The translations under genes were made by a program, and so were the position numbers. Below the pieces are notes generated by a model, which had not been told where the DNA came from, did not search any database, and was given only the letters and a program-made list of their open reading frames with translations. From Acidimicrobiia bacterium (GTDB taxonomy: Bacteria; Actinomycetota; Acidimicrobiia; Spongiisociales; UBA11373), in NCBI GenBank assembly GCA_040878325.1, contig JBBDMM010000004.1, positions 1 to 48,594 of the forward strand: a stretch of DNA of 48,594 nt, written 5' to 3'. The first letter of the stretch is position 1. The number at the start of each line of letters is the position of its first letter. This document shows, piece after piece, positions 40,768 to 48,591 of this stretch.

Positions 40768-40857
40768 GGAGGCGTTCGAGTGCCTGGTGGGCTCCCCGGT
40801 CTTCAAAACCGGAGGCGGGCCTCATCGGCCCGCAGGGTTCGATTCCTTGCGCCTCCG
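40768..40857 (+). tRNA. selC: tRNA-Sec (anticodon UCA)
   Basis: 90 nt without CCA. Acceptor strands GGAGGCG and CGCCTCC; anticodon arm CCGGT-CTTCAAA-ACCGG with TCA; long variable arm GCGGGCC/GGCCCGC; T-loop TTCGATT; discriminator G. The long variable arm, extended D-stem and UCA anticodon mark it as selenocysteine tRNA. I count 7 + 5 = 12 pairs in acceptor plus T stems, against 8 + 5 in E. coli selC; an 8 + 4 reading is also possible. CCA is not encoded. It implies UGA recoding in this organism; selA, selB and selD are not in the window. Confidence 0.88.
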
Positions 40858-40865
40858 CGATGAGT

Positions 40866-40893
40866 AGCAAGTCGCAAGTGGCAAGTCGCAAGA
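40866..40893. repeat. Heptamer array, CGCAAGT class
   Basis: AGCAAGT, CGCAAGT, GGCAAGT and CGCAAGA, starting 9 bp after selC and ending in the CAAGA junction (40889-40893). It covers the 5' end of an in-frame extension of the ABC gene. Confidence 0.7.
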
Positions 40894-40907
40894 AGGCCGG
40901 GTCCAAC

Positions 40908-42701
40908 ATGGAGCAGCCGATCCGAAAGCGTCCCCTCCGCCGGTTGTGGCGCTACGCCGCCGGGCACCGCCGGGATGTGATCGCGGCGTCGTCGTGGTCA
41001 GTGCTCAACAAGACCTTCGACATCGCTCCGCCGATGCTGATCGGCGCCGCGGTCGACATCGTGGTCCGCCAGGAGGGGTCGGTGCTGGCGTCGTTCGGGT
41101 TCGAGACGCCGCGTTCTCAGATCGTGGCGCTGGCCGTGATCACCTTCATCATCTGGGCGCTCGAGTCGCTCTTCGAGTACCTGCACGGGGTCGCCTGGCG
41201 CAACCTCGCCCAGAGCATCCAGCACGAGCTTCGGATAGACGCCTACACCCAGCTGCAGGAACTCGAGCTCCGCTACTTCGAGGACCGGGCGACCGGTGAC
41301 CTGATGGCGGTGCTCAACGACGACGTCAATCAACTCGAGCGCTTCCTCGACCGTGGCGCCAACGAGATCCTCCAGGTGCTGACCACCGTGGTGCTCATCG
41401 GGGCGATCTTCTTCTACCTGGCCCCCGGCATCGCCTGGCTGGCGTTCCTCCCGATCCCATTCATCCTGTGGGGATCGTTCCGGTTCCAGCGGTTGCTAGA
41501 GCCGCGGTACGCCGACGTGCGGGAGCGGGCGGCGGCGGTGAACGCGGAATTGTCCAATCACCTCGGCGGCATCTCGACGATCAAGGCATTCACCGCAGAG
41601 GACGACAGCGTCCGCCGGATCGAACAGGAGAGCGAGCGATACCGCCACGCCAACCGGTCGGCGATTCGTTTGTCGAGCGCCTTCTCCCCACTGATCCGCG
41701 TGGTGATCCTGGTCGGGTTCACCGCCACCCTGGTCTGGGGCGGCTTCCGGGCGCTCGAGGGCGGCCTCGAAGTCGGCGCCTACAGCGTGATGGTGTTCCT
41801 CACCCAGCGCCTGCTGTGGCCGTTGACCCGCCTCGGCGAGACATTCGACCTCTACCAGCGGGCCATGGCGTCCACCAACCGCATCCTCGACGTCGTCGAC
41901 GCTCGACCGCGTCTCCAGGACGGCGATCGACCGCTCCCCCGCGAGACGGTCAAGGGCGACCTCCACTTCGACGGGGTCACCTTCGCCTACCAGGCGGGCC
42001 ACCGCGTCCTCAACGACATCAACGTGGCGGCCGAGGCGGGACGAACCACCGCCTTCGTCGGAGCCACCGGATCGGGCAAGACGACCCTCGTGAAGTTGCT
42101 GCTCCGCTTCTACGACGTCGACTCGGGGCGGATCACGGTCGACGGGCACGATCTGCGCAACCTCAAGGCCCGGGACCTGCGACGGGCGATCGGCCTCGTG
42201 AGCCAAGACGTGTTCCTGTTCCACGGAACCGTGCGCGACAACATCGCCTATGGGCGGCCCGAAGCCACCGACGATGAGATTCGGGCAGCCGCCGAAATCG
42301 CCGAGGCCCACGAATTCATCACCCGCCTCCCCGAGGGTTACGCCACCATCGTCGGCGAGCGCGGCCAGAAGCTGAGCGGCGGCCAACGCCAGCGCGTGTC
42401 GATCGCTCGCGCGGTGTTGGTCGACCCGCCGATCCTGGTACTCGACGAAGCGACCTCGGCCGTCGACAACGAGACCGAAGCGGCGATCCAACGGTCCCTC
42501 GAGCGGATCTCCCTCGACCGAACAACTGTCGTGATCGCCCACCGCCTCTCCACCATCCGCCACGCCGACCGCATCTATGTGCTCGACGACGGCCGGGTAG
42601 CCGAAGTGGGCACGCACGACGAGTTGCTCGCCAACTCCCGGATCTACCGCGCTCTGTGGGATGTGCAGACGGGTGAGGCAGTGAGGTGGCATGAAGGCTG
42701 A
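40908..42701 (+). CDS. ABC exporter, fused permease-ATPase
   Basis: 597 aa half-transporter. Six-TM exporter domain at about 15-330. ATPase domain with Walker [10 protein letters not shown] (near 385), signature LSGGQRQR (near 489), Walker [13 protein letters not shown] and H-loop IAHRLSTI. It probably works as a homodimer exporting lipids, peptides or drugs; substrate unknown. The ATG at 40908 was chosen because an in-frame ATG at 40860 leads through the heptamer array and overlaps the end of the selC region. The last codons take part in a hairpin. Confidence 0.9.
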   Translation: MEQPIRKRPLRRLWRYAAGHRRDVIAASSWSVLNKTFDIAPPMLIGAAVDIVVRQEGSVLASFGFETPRSQIVALAVITFIIWALESLFEYLHGVAWRNLAQSIQHELRIDAYTQLQELELRYFEDRATGDLMAVLNDDVNQLERFLDRGANEILQVLTTVVLIGAIFFYLAPGIAWLAFLPIPFILWGSFRFQRLLEPRYADVRERAAAVNAELSNHLGGISTIKAFTAEDDSVRRIEQESERYRHANRSAIRLSSAFSPLIRVVILVGFTATLVWGGFRALEGGLEVGAYSVMVFLTQRLLWPLTRLGETFDLYQRAMASTNRILDVVDARPRLQDGDRPLPRETVKGDLHFDGVTFAYQAGHRVLNDINVAAEAGRTTAFVGATGSGKTTLVKLLLRFYDVDSGRITVDGHDLRNLKARDLRRAIGLVSQDVFLFHGTVRDNIAYGRPEATDDEIRAAAEIAEAHEFITRLPEGYATIVGERGQKLSGGQRQRVSIARAVLVDPPILVLDEATSAVDNETEAAIQRSLERISLDRTTVVIAHRLSTIRHADRIYVLDDGRVAEVGTHDELLANSRIYRALWDVQTGEAVRWHEG

Positions 42702-42716
42702 AGCAGCCTTCATGCC
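42688..42716 (+). terminator. 12-bp hairpin spanning the ABC gene stop codon
   Basis: GGCATGAAGGCT (42688-42699) pairs perfectly with AGCCTTCATGCC (42705-42716) around GAAGC. The stop codon (42699-42701) lies at the top of the stem, so the last codons are part of it. No U-tract; a C-rich heptamer array follows at once. Confidence 0.65.
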
Positions 42717-42761
42717 TTCCGCCTCCCGCCTCCCGCCTCCCGCCTCCCGCCTCCCGCAAGA
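42715..42761. repeat. Heptamer array, CCTCCCG class
   Basis: One CCTTCCG (42715-42721) and five perfect CCTCCCG units (42722-42756), then the junction CAAGA (42757-42761). Confidence 0.85.
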
Positions 42762-42796
42762 GAGCGGTGAGAGTCTCGCCAAGCGTTCAGCCGGTC

Positions 42797-42817
42797 GCGC
42801 ATCGCGCATCGCGGTCG
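42797..42817. repeat. Short heptamer array, GCGCATC
   Basis: GCGCATC twice and GCGGTCG, the same units as at 38050-38063. It lies 38 bp before the hflX start. Confidence 0.6.
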
Positions 42818-42855
42818 GCGACGCTAGCCGTCCACACCCGTGGGAACATGCGTAC

Positions 42856-44148
42856 ATGACCAACCGACATGTTGGGCGCTCTCGGCGCCGGCTCACTGCG
42901 ACCGTCACCGATGTCACGGTCGCCGTTCAGCGGACCCTGATCGTCGCCCTCGACGACGGGCGCGACTCGTCAGGGGTCGACATGTCGTTGGACGAAATCG
43001 AGCGACTGGTCGACACGGCCGGGTCCATCGTGGTGGAGCGGGCGGTGCAGAAGCGTCCCAAACCCGACCCCGCCACCTACATCGGGAAGGGAAAGGCCGA
43101 AGAGTTGGCGAACATCGGTCGGGCGAGTGACATCGACCTGGTGGTCGTGGACGGGGAGCTGTCCCCGATCCAACAGCGCAATCTCCAGGAGATCTTCGGG
43201 ACCGACGTCGTCGACCGGGTGGCTTTGATCCTCGACATCTTCGCCCAGCACGCCACCAGCAAGGCCGGCCGGGCGCAGGTGGAACTCGCCATGCTCCACT
43301 ACTTGCTCCCCCGCCTCCGCGGGAAGGGCGTCGAGATGAGCCGCCTTGGCGCCGGAATCGGCACCCGCGGCCCAGGCGAGACCCGCCTCGAAACCGACCG
43401 GCGGCGGGTGCTGCGCCGAATCTCCCAGCTCAAAGTGGAACTGGAGGAACTCGAGGTGGTCCGGGCGACCCAGCGCAAGGCCCGGATGAAGTCAGAGGTT
43501 CCTTCGGTCGCTCTCGTGGGATACACCAACGCGGGCAAGTCGAGCCTGCTCAACCGGCTGACTGACGCCGGAGTACTCGTCGAGGACCGGCTGTTCTCCA
43601 CCCTGGATGCCACGGTGCGGCGGCTCGAATTGCCCAGCGGCCGCGAGGTGGTGGTATCCGACACCGTCGGCTTCCTGCGCGACCTTCCCCATGGACTGGT
43701 CGACGCGTTCCACTCGACGCTCGAGGAAACGGTCGGCAGCCACTTGCTGGTCCACGTGGTCGACGCGGCCGCGGACGACCCCGAGCGCCAGATCGCCGCC
43801 GTCCGGGCGACCCTGCAGGAGATCGAGGCGCATCAGATCCCGGAAATGATGGTGCTCAACAAGATCGATATCGCGTCACCGATTGCAGTGGACCGGCTCC
43901 TCGCCCGTCATCCCGGTGCCGTGCCGGTTGCCGCGACCCGGGGAACCGGAATCGATGCCCTGCTCGAGGCGCTCGACGTGACGCTATCTCTCGACCGGAT
44001 CGACGTCGAGGTGCTCATCCCCTTCGAACGTGGTGACCTGGTCGATCTGATCCACCGGATCGGCGACATCGTGTCGGAGTCCCACGAGCCCGCAGGAACC
44101 CGGGTGAAGGCCCGGATACCGAAACGCTACGCCGGGTCGTTCGATTAG
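42856..44148 (+). CDS. hflX: GTPase HflX
   Basis: 430 aa. An N-terminal HflX domain (about 20-190, with KPDPATYIGKGKAEELA and GPGETRLETDRRR) is followed by a Ras-like G domain: G1 GYTNAGKSS near 222, G3 DTVGFLRDLPHGLVDAF and G4 NKID. HflX splits stalled or stressed ribosomes. The ATG at 42856 begins a plausible N-terminus; the upstream frame to 42691 is translated array sequence. Confidence 0.94.
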   Translation: MTNRHVGRSRRRLTATVTDVTVAVQRTLIVALDDGRDSSGVDMSLDEIERLVDTAGSIVVERAVQKRPKPDPATYIGKGKAEELANIGRASDIDLVVVDGELSPIQQRNLQEIFGTDVVDRVALILDIFAQHATSKAGRAQVELAMLHYLLPRLRGKGVEMSRLGAGIGTRGPGETRLETDRRRVLRRISQLKVELEELEVVRATQRKARMKSEVPSVALVGYTNAGKSSLLNRLTDAGVLVEDRLFSTLDATVRRLELPSGREVVVSDTVGFLRDLPHGLVDAFHSTLEETVGSHLLVHVVDAAADDPERQIAAVRATLQEIEAHQIPEMMVLNKIDIASPIAVDRLLARHPGAVPVAATRGTGIDALLEALDVTLSLDRIDVEVLIPFERGDLVDLIHRIGDIVSESHEPAGTRVKARIPKRYAGSFD

Positions 44149-44170
44149 TCACGCCGTCCACCAATGACGG

Positions 44171-44881
44171 TCAGGACGCTCGTTCGAGGATGGGGTCGAA
44201 GAACCGTGCCAGCTCGGCCTTGAGGCTGTCCAGCGAGCCGACCACGTACAGCTCGGTGTGCTGCTCGTACATCACCTTGTCGTGACCCACCACGTTCTCG
44301 ACGGTGAAGTCGTGGTAGTCCATCTTTCCCTCGGCCGCGCGGGTGAATTCGTCGCCCCCTGACATCAAGCCGGTGCCGAACACCTTGAGCTCGCCGTCCT
44401 CGCGCTTCATCCCGAACTCGGTCGAGTACCACGCGAGCCGCTTGATGTTCTCCTTCTCCTCCGAGTCATCGGTCGCCAGATAGGCAGGAGCGAACATCTC
44501 CTGCAGCGCGGCGTACTCGGGGAGCATGAAGAACGGAAGGTGGCCGAAGATGTCATGGAACATGTCGGGCTCCGGTGTCCAATCGAGCTCCTCCCATGAC
44601 CGCATGTAGTTGGTGATGAGGAACTCTTTGCGATCGAAGTAGCGGTACCACTCGTCGCTGTCGGTGTAGCGAGTATCCGTGCGGACGATGGTCCAGCCGC
44701 TCGCCGGGGTGATCTTCGAGTTGAGGTAATCGAGGCTCGGAATCTCGTCGGCGGGGAGTTGGAGCAGGTCGAATCCGGTGATGTACTCCGAGCAGGCATG
44801 CTTGCGGATCTTCGGTAGCTGCCGACGGTACAGCTCAGCCCACGTCTTGTGCTGTACCGGGGTGAAGTCGATGTCCTCCAT
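44171..44881 (-). CDS. phhA: Phenylalanine 4-monooxygenase (aromatic amino acid hydroxylase)
   Basis: 236 aa, the bacterial single-domain form. Iron ligands are H109 and H114 (PEPDMFHDIFGHLPFF) and E155 (YSTEFG). It converts phenylalanine to tyrosine with pterin and O2, feeding tyrosine breakdown. GGAGGG lies before the ATG at 44879-44881. No tyrosine-catabolic genes (hppD, hmgA) or pterin-recycling gene (phhB) are adjacent. The gene converges on hflX with a 22-bp gap. Confidence 0.93.
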   Translation of the reverse strand: MEDIDFTPVQHKTWAELYRRQLPKIRKHACSEYITGFDLLQLPADEIPSLDYLNSKITPASGWTIVRTDTRYTDSDEWYRYFDRKEFLITNYMRSWEELDWTPEPDMFHDIFGHLPFFMLPEYAALQEMFAPAYLATDDSEEKENIKRLAWYSTEFGMKREDGELKVFGTGLMSGGDEFTRAAEGKMDYHDFTVENVVGHDKVMYEQHTELYVVGSLDSLKAELARFFDPILERAS

Positions 44882-44928
44882 GGGCGGATCCCTCCAGATT
44901 GGTGCCTGAAAGGTACCGCAGGAGGCCT

Positions 44929-44981
44929 CGCTTCGCTCGGCCTCGGCTCCGGCTCCTGCTCCTGCTCCGGCTCCAGCAAGA
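44929..44981. repeat. Hairpin core plus hexamer array
   Basis: The core GCCTCGCTTCGCTCGGCC (44934-44941 and flanks) is the same as at 17102-17120. Five hexamers follow (GGCTCC twice, TGCTCC twice, GGCTCC; 44945-44974), then the junction CAAGA (44977-44981). Here the period is 6, not 7. Confidence 0.75.
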
Positions 44982-45003
44982 AAGGAGCCGACTCGTGCCC
45001 GCC

Positions 45004-45024
45004 GGAAGGCGGATGGCGGAAGGC
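45004..45024. repeat. Short heptamer array, GGAAGGC
   Basis: GGAAGGC, GGATGGC and GGAAGGC, 7 bp from the stop codon of the FMN oxidase gene. Confidence 0.65.
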
Positions 45025-45031
45025 CGCCCGG

Positions 45032-46081
45032 CTACGCGATCAGGGACCTTTCGATGTCGCCGACCGTCTTGGCCCCGCACAGCGTCATCGCCCGGGTCAG
45101 CTCCTGGGCCAGTTCCTCAAGCACCGCCGCCGCCCCGTGCTCCCCGCCCACGACCAGACCCCACAGCACGGGCCGGCCCACCAGGACTGCGGTCGCCCCA
45201 AGGGCGAGTGCCTTGAGGATGTCGGTGCCACTACGGATTCCGCCGTCCACCAGCAGCGGTACCCGCCCGCCGATGGCGTCGGCGATGGCGGGAAGAGCGT
45301 CCGCCGACGCAATCGCACCATCGAGTTGGCGTCCCCCGTGATTGCTCACGATCACGCCGGCGGCACCCGCTTCGACGGCCGCGACCGCGTCGTCTGGATG
45401 CAGAACCCCCTTGACCAGCAGCGGCAAAGCGGTGACACCGGCGATCCATTCGAGGAGGTCGGGTGTCAACGATGGCTCGAATGCAGCGTCGGAGTACTCA
45501 GACAGGGCCGAGCCTCCGCCGCTCTCGAGAGAGGCTTCGAGATTGGCGACCGTGATGCCGTCGGGGAGCTGAAACCGATTCGTTTCGTCCCGGCGCCGCC
45601 GCCCCACCACCGGAACGTCGACCGTGAGCACCACCGCAGTACATCCCGACCCCTCGGCACGCTCGAGCAGCCGACGGCTGAGACCGCGGTCGCGATGGAG
45701 GTAGAACTGGAACCATCGTTGCGAGTCACCGACTGCCGCCGCGATGTCCTCCAGGGTCACGGTCGACATCGTCGAGATGACCATTGGGATGCCGGCCGAA
45801 TGAGCGGCTCGAGCAGTGGCCACCTCGCCATCGGGGTGCGCCATCCGCTGAAACGCCATGGGGGCGACAAGCATCGGAGCAGCCATCTGGTTACCGAACA
45901 ACGTCTGCTCGATGGACACCGAGGACAGATCCCGCATGACGCGCGGAATCAGCCGCAGCCGCTGCCACGACGCCTCGTTGTCGCGAAGCGTGACTTCGTC
46001 GTCGGACCCGCCGGCGAAGTACTCGTAGGCCGCCCGGTCGAGCACCTGGCGCGCTCGCGTCTCGAGTGCAGCGGAATCCAT
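45032..46081 (-). CDS. FMN-dependent alpha-hydroxyacid oxidase/dehydrogenase
   Basis: 349 aa TIM-barrel flavoenzyme of the LldD/glycolate oxidase family. The catalytic His is H248 in SNHGGRQLDG, with K224 (LLVKGVL) and the FMN phosphate region DGGIRSGTDILKALALGA. The substrate may be lactate, glycolate or mandelate-like acids. The ATG at 46079-46081 has TAGCCT 7 bases upstream; an in-frame ATG at 46132 lies beyond the box. Confidence 0.92.
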   Translation of the reverse strand: MDSAALETRARQVLDRAAYEYFAGGSDDEVTLRDNEASWQRLRLIPRVMRDLSSVSIEQTLFGNQMAAPMLVAPMAFQRMAHPDGEVATARAAHSAGIPMVISTMSTVTLEDIAAAVGDSQRWFQFYLHRDRGLSRRLLERAEGSGCTAVVLTVDVPVVGRRRRDETNRFQLPDGITVANLEASLESGGGSALSEYSDAAFEPSLTPDLLEWIAGVTALPLLVKGVLHPDDAVAAVEAGAAGVIVSNHGGRQLDGAIASADALPAIADAIGGRVPLLVDGGIRSGTDILKALALGATAVLVGRPVLWGLVVGGEHGAAAVLEELAQELTRAMTLCGAKTVGDIERSLIA

Positions 46082-46088
46082 TCGGGCG

Positions 46089-46094
46089 AGGCTA
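46089..46094 (-). promoter_or_regulatory. -10 box for FMN oxidase gene
   Basis: TAGCCT on the minus strand, 7 bases before the ATG at 46081. Confidence 0.5.
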
Positions 46095-46147
46095 CCGGCC
46101 TGGACCATGCGCCGAGGCGGCGCGGCCGCCAAGCCCTATCGGACAGG

Positions 46148-46153
46148 TAGCCT
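46148..46153 (+). promoter_or_regulatory. -10 box for TolB-like lipoprotein
   Basis: TAGCCT, placing the start site near 46160 and giving a short leader that carries GAGGGAGG. Confidence 0.42.
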
Positions 46154-46178
46154 CTGCCGACTCACGAGGGAGGCCGAC

Positions 46179-47516
46179 ATCCGCAGAGCAGCCGCACTCA
46201 TGGCCTTGATGGTCCTCGCCACCGCCTGCGGTGGGGGCACGGGGTCCACCACCGTCACCACTGGGGCTGGAACCGCCTCCACCACCACGAGCAGCGCCGC
46301 GCCCGGGCAGGGGACGTGGTTCGACGATCTCGCCGCCGGCATCTGCTTCGACAGTGTCTTCAACGGCGACGACTTCGACTTCTCCACACCTCCGGCAATC
46401 GTCCCTTGCGAAGCCGCCCATGACAACGAAGTCGCCGCACTGGTGGACATCGCTCCCGGTGCCGGCGGTTCATACCCCGGCGAAGAGGCGGTCAATGACT
46501 CGGCGACCGCTGGGTGTGACGCCGCGTTCGAAGGTCATCTGGGCCGACCCCTCGGCGAAACGCTCCTTTCGGCCTTCGTGGTATGGCCCGACGAGGCCGA
46601 CTGGGCCGCCGGAGCGCGTCAGGCGGTTTGTGCCGTGAATTCCGACGAGCCCCTCCTCGGGACCACTTTCAGCGGCTCGCTTCAGGTCGATGGCGAAACC
46701 CTCGCGGTGCTTGCCGAGGTCGATGGCGTCCTCGACGTGTGGCTGATGGATGGCACCACCGGCGAATTGACGCGGAATCTGACTTCCGGAGAGGCCACCG
46801 GCACTCTGAGCTCTCAACCATCGTGGGCGCCGGACGGCAGCGCGGTGGCGTTCGCCGCGATCGGCGCAGGGGGTGACAGCGACCTGTTCCTGGCTCTCGT
46901 GGACGAAGAGGGCGTCCTGCCCCTCCTCGAGGCGGAGGGGAGCGACGATCGGCCGGTGATCGCACCGGTCGACACCAAGGTCGCGTTCATCTCCGATCGG
47001 GAAAGCGACGAATTCGAGATCTATGTAATCGACCTCGATGCGGGTGGGGTGGTCACCCGACTCACCGAATTCGAAGATCGCGACTCGTCGCCTACCTGGT
47101 CGCCAGATGGCACCCAGATCGCCTTTCGGCGGCGGACCGATGGCAACAGTGACATCTTCGTCATGAACTCGGACGGCACCGATGTTCGCCAGTTGACCAA
47201 CAACCTCGCTTTCGACGGAGACCCGGCCTGGTCGCCCGACGGGACCGAGATCCTGTTCACCTCCGACCGTTCGGGCAACTTCGACATCTGGGTGATGAAC
47301 GCCGACGGTTCGGGCCAGGTCGCGCTCACCGACCACCCAGGCGACGACGAGTACCCGACCTGGTCTCGTGACGGCGAGTACATCGCGTTCCAGTCGTACC
47401 GTCACCGAGCCACCCAGATCTGGGTGATGCGTTGGGACGGCTCCGACCAATCGCTGCTCGCTCTCGATGCCCCCACCGGCTACCCGATGTTCGCCCCGGT
47501 GGCGATCGGCGGGTAG
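46179..47516 (+). CDS. TolB-like beta-propeller lipoprotein, probable ATC start
   Basis: 445 aa. A lipoprotein signal (RRAAALMALMVLATAC) is followed by a Thr/Ser linker, a Cys-containing domain (about 40-160), and a WD40-like/TolB propeller with repeats such as PSWAPDGSAVAFAA, PTWSPDGTQIAFRR, PAWSPDGTEILFTS and PTWSRDGEYIAFQS. It probably binds proteins or glycans outside the cell. The best start is the ATC at 46179, with GAGGGAGG 5 bases before it, giving a complete basic n-region. The next ATG (46200) would lose that, and the upstream ATG at 46107 lies ahead of the -10 box. Confidence 0.82.
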   Translation: MRRAAALMALMVLATACGGGTGSTTVTTGAGTASTTTSSAAPGQGTWFDDLAAGICFDSVFNGDDFDFSTPPAIVPCEAAHDNEVAALVDIAPGAGGSYPGEEAVNDSATAGCDAAFEGHLGRPLGETLLSAFVVWPDEADWAAGARQAVCAVNSDEPLLGTTFSGSLQVDGETLAVLAEVDGVLDVWLMDGTTGELTRNLTSGEATGTLSSQPSWAPDGSAVAFAAIGAGGDSDLFLALVDEEGVLPLLEAEGSDDRPVIAPVDTKVAFISDRESDEFEIYVIDLDAGGVVTRLTEFEDRDSSPTWSPDGTQIAFRRRTDGNSDIFVMNSDGTDVRQLTNNLAFDGDPAWSPDGTEILFTSDRSGNFDIWVMNADGSGQVALTDHPGDDEYPTWSRDGEYIAFQSYRHRATQIWVMRWDGSDQSLLALDAPTGYPMFAPVAIGG

Positions 47517-47546
47517 CCGAGAGACGAAGCCCAACAACGGGCAGCG

Positions 47547-48542
47547 CTACTCGAACGCCTTGCGCATCTCCCTGCTGGTCGCGACCACCTTGTAGCCCAG
47601 GCCTTCGTACAGGCGAAAGGCGCCGGTGGGGTTGGTGGTGTGCACGCCCAGGGCCACCTCCGTCATTCCCATGCCACGAAACATCCGCATACTCTCGGCG
47701 ATCAGGGACCGGGCCACGCCCTTGCCGCGCCACGGGCGTTGCACCGAAATGCTCTCGGTGTATCCGCGCTTGCGGCTGTACTCCTTGTTCGAGTCGTGGT
47801 CGATGTAGTTGAGGACCATGCCGACGATCTGATCGCCCTCGAAAGCGACCCTCCACAACGAGGGATCCTTGCAGTAGTGGCCCCCGAGGAACTCGCGGTA
47901 ATCGTTTTCGGTGCCCGGGGAGTAGCCGACGTGATCCCGGAATGCTTCCTGATCGGCCTCCCACACCCTGCGGGCGTCGTCGATGGACATCGGGCGGAGT
48001 TCGAGACCATCGGGCAAGGGCAGGTCGGGAATCGGCTCGTCGAGCGGCCGGGTCATCTCGGCATACATCTCGGTAGGGGCGTAACCGGCCGCCTGGAGCG
48101 CCTCCCGCCGGACGACCTCGCCGTCGTCGAACCACGACTCGAACACGGTGGTTCCCGCGTCGTAGGGCTTTTCGGCGGCAATCTCCCGAAGGCGCGCCTC
48201 AGACCACTCGAGCATCGTGGTGCCCACCCCGAGCCCGCGGACTGCCGGATGCACCCATCCCACATGGACCAGCACCCGCACCCGGGTCGCCTCTTCGATC
48301 CACCAGGTGACCCGGAAGTAGCCGACGATGCCGTCGTCCGTCTCGGCGATCAAGAGGTCGGTGTCGAGATCGCAGTTGTTGAGATTGCTGTAGACGTTCC
48401 GCATGGTCTCGACCGTGTCGGTGCGGTCCACTCCGTCGGCCCGCTTGGCGGCAGAGAGCACCGCGACCATGCCAACTAAGTCGTCATCGCCCCCGAAGTG
48501 ACGGAAGCGGACGCGGTCGATTGGTTCAGGAAGGCTGGGCAT
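47547..48542 (-). CDS. Tandem GNAT acetyltransferase
   Basis: 331 aa with two GNAT domains, about 8-160 and 175-331. Acetyl-CoA-binding motifs are VHPAVRGLGVGTTML and VQRPWRGKGVARSLI. The layout resembles mycothiol synthase and related tandem GNATs, but the substrate is not determined. The ATG at 48540-48542 has TATCCT 8 bases upstream. It converges on the propeller gene with a 30-bp gap. Confidence 0.88.
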   Translation of the reverse strand: MPSLPEPIDRVRFRHFGGDDDLVGMVAVLSAAKRADGVDRTDTVETMRNVYSNLNNCDLDTDLLIAETDDGIVGYFRVTWWIEEATRVRVLVHVGWVHPAVRGLGVGTTMLEWSEARLREIAAEKPYDAGTTVFESWFDDGEVVRREALQAAGYAPTEMYAEMTRPLDEPIPDLPLPDGLELRPMSIDDARRVWEADQEAFRDHVGYSPGTENDYREFLGGHYCKDPSLWRVAFEGDQIVGMVLNYIDHDSNKEYSRKRGYTESISVQRPWRGKGVARSLIAESMRMFRGMGMTEVALGVHTTNPTGAFRLYEGLGYKVVATSREMRKAFE

Positions 48543-48550
48543 CGGCGTGG

Positions 48551-48556
48551 AGGATA
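48551..48556 (-). promoter_or_regulatory. -10 box for tandem GNAT gene
   Basis: TATCCT on the minus strand, 8 bases before the ATG at 48542. Confidence 0.45.
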
Positions 48557-48563
48557 CAGGGAG

Positions 48564-48591
48564 CCTTCCGCCTTCCGCCTTCCGCCTTCCG
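48564..48591. repeat. Heptamer array, CCTTCCG class, at window edge
   Basis: Four perfect CCTTCCG units, then CGC and the window end. It lies upstream of the GNAT gene; what follows is not visible. Confidence 0.8.

Noticed and set aside
40768-40857. selC as a genomic-island attachment site
   Set aside because: No integrase, second att copy or foreign gene set follows; downstream genes are ordinary for this genome.
42691-42855. 55-residue N-terminal extension of HflX
   Set aside because: It translates the CCTCCCG array and overlaps the end of the ABC gene and its hairpin.
13839-48591. Arrays as CRISPR loci
   Set aside because: Units are 6-7 bp, directly adjacent, with no spacers, leader or cas genes.
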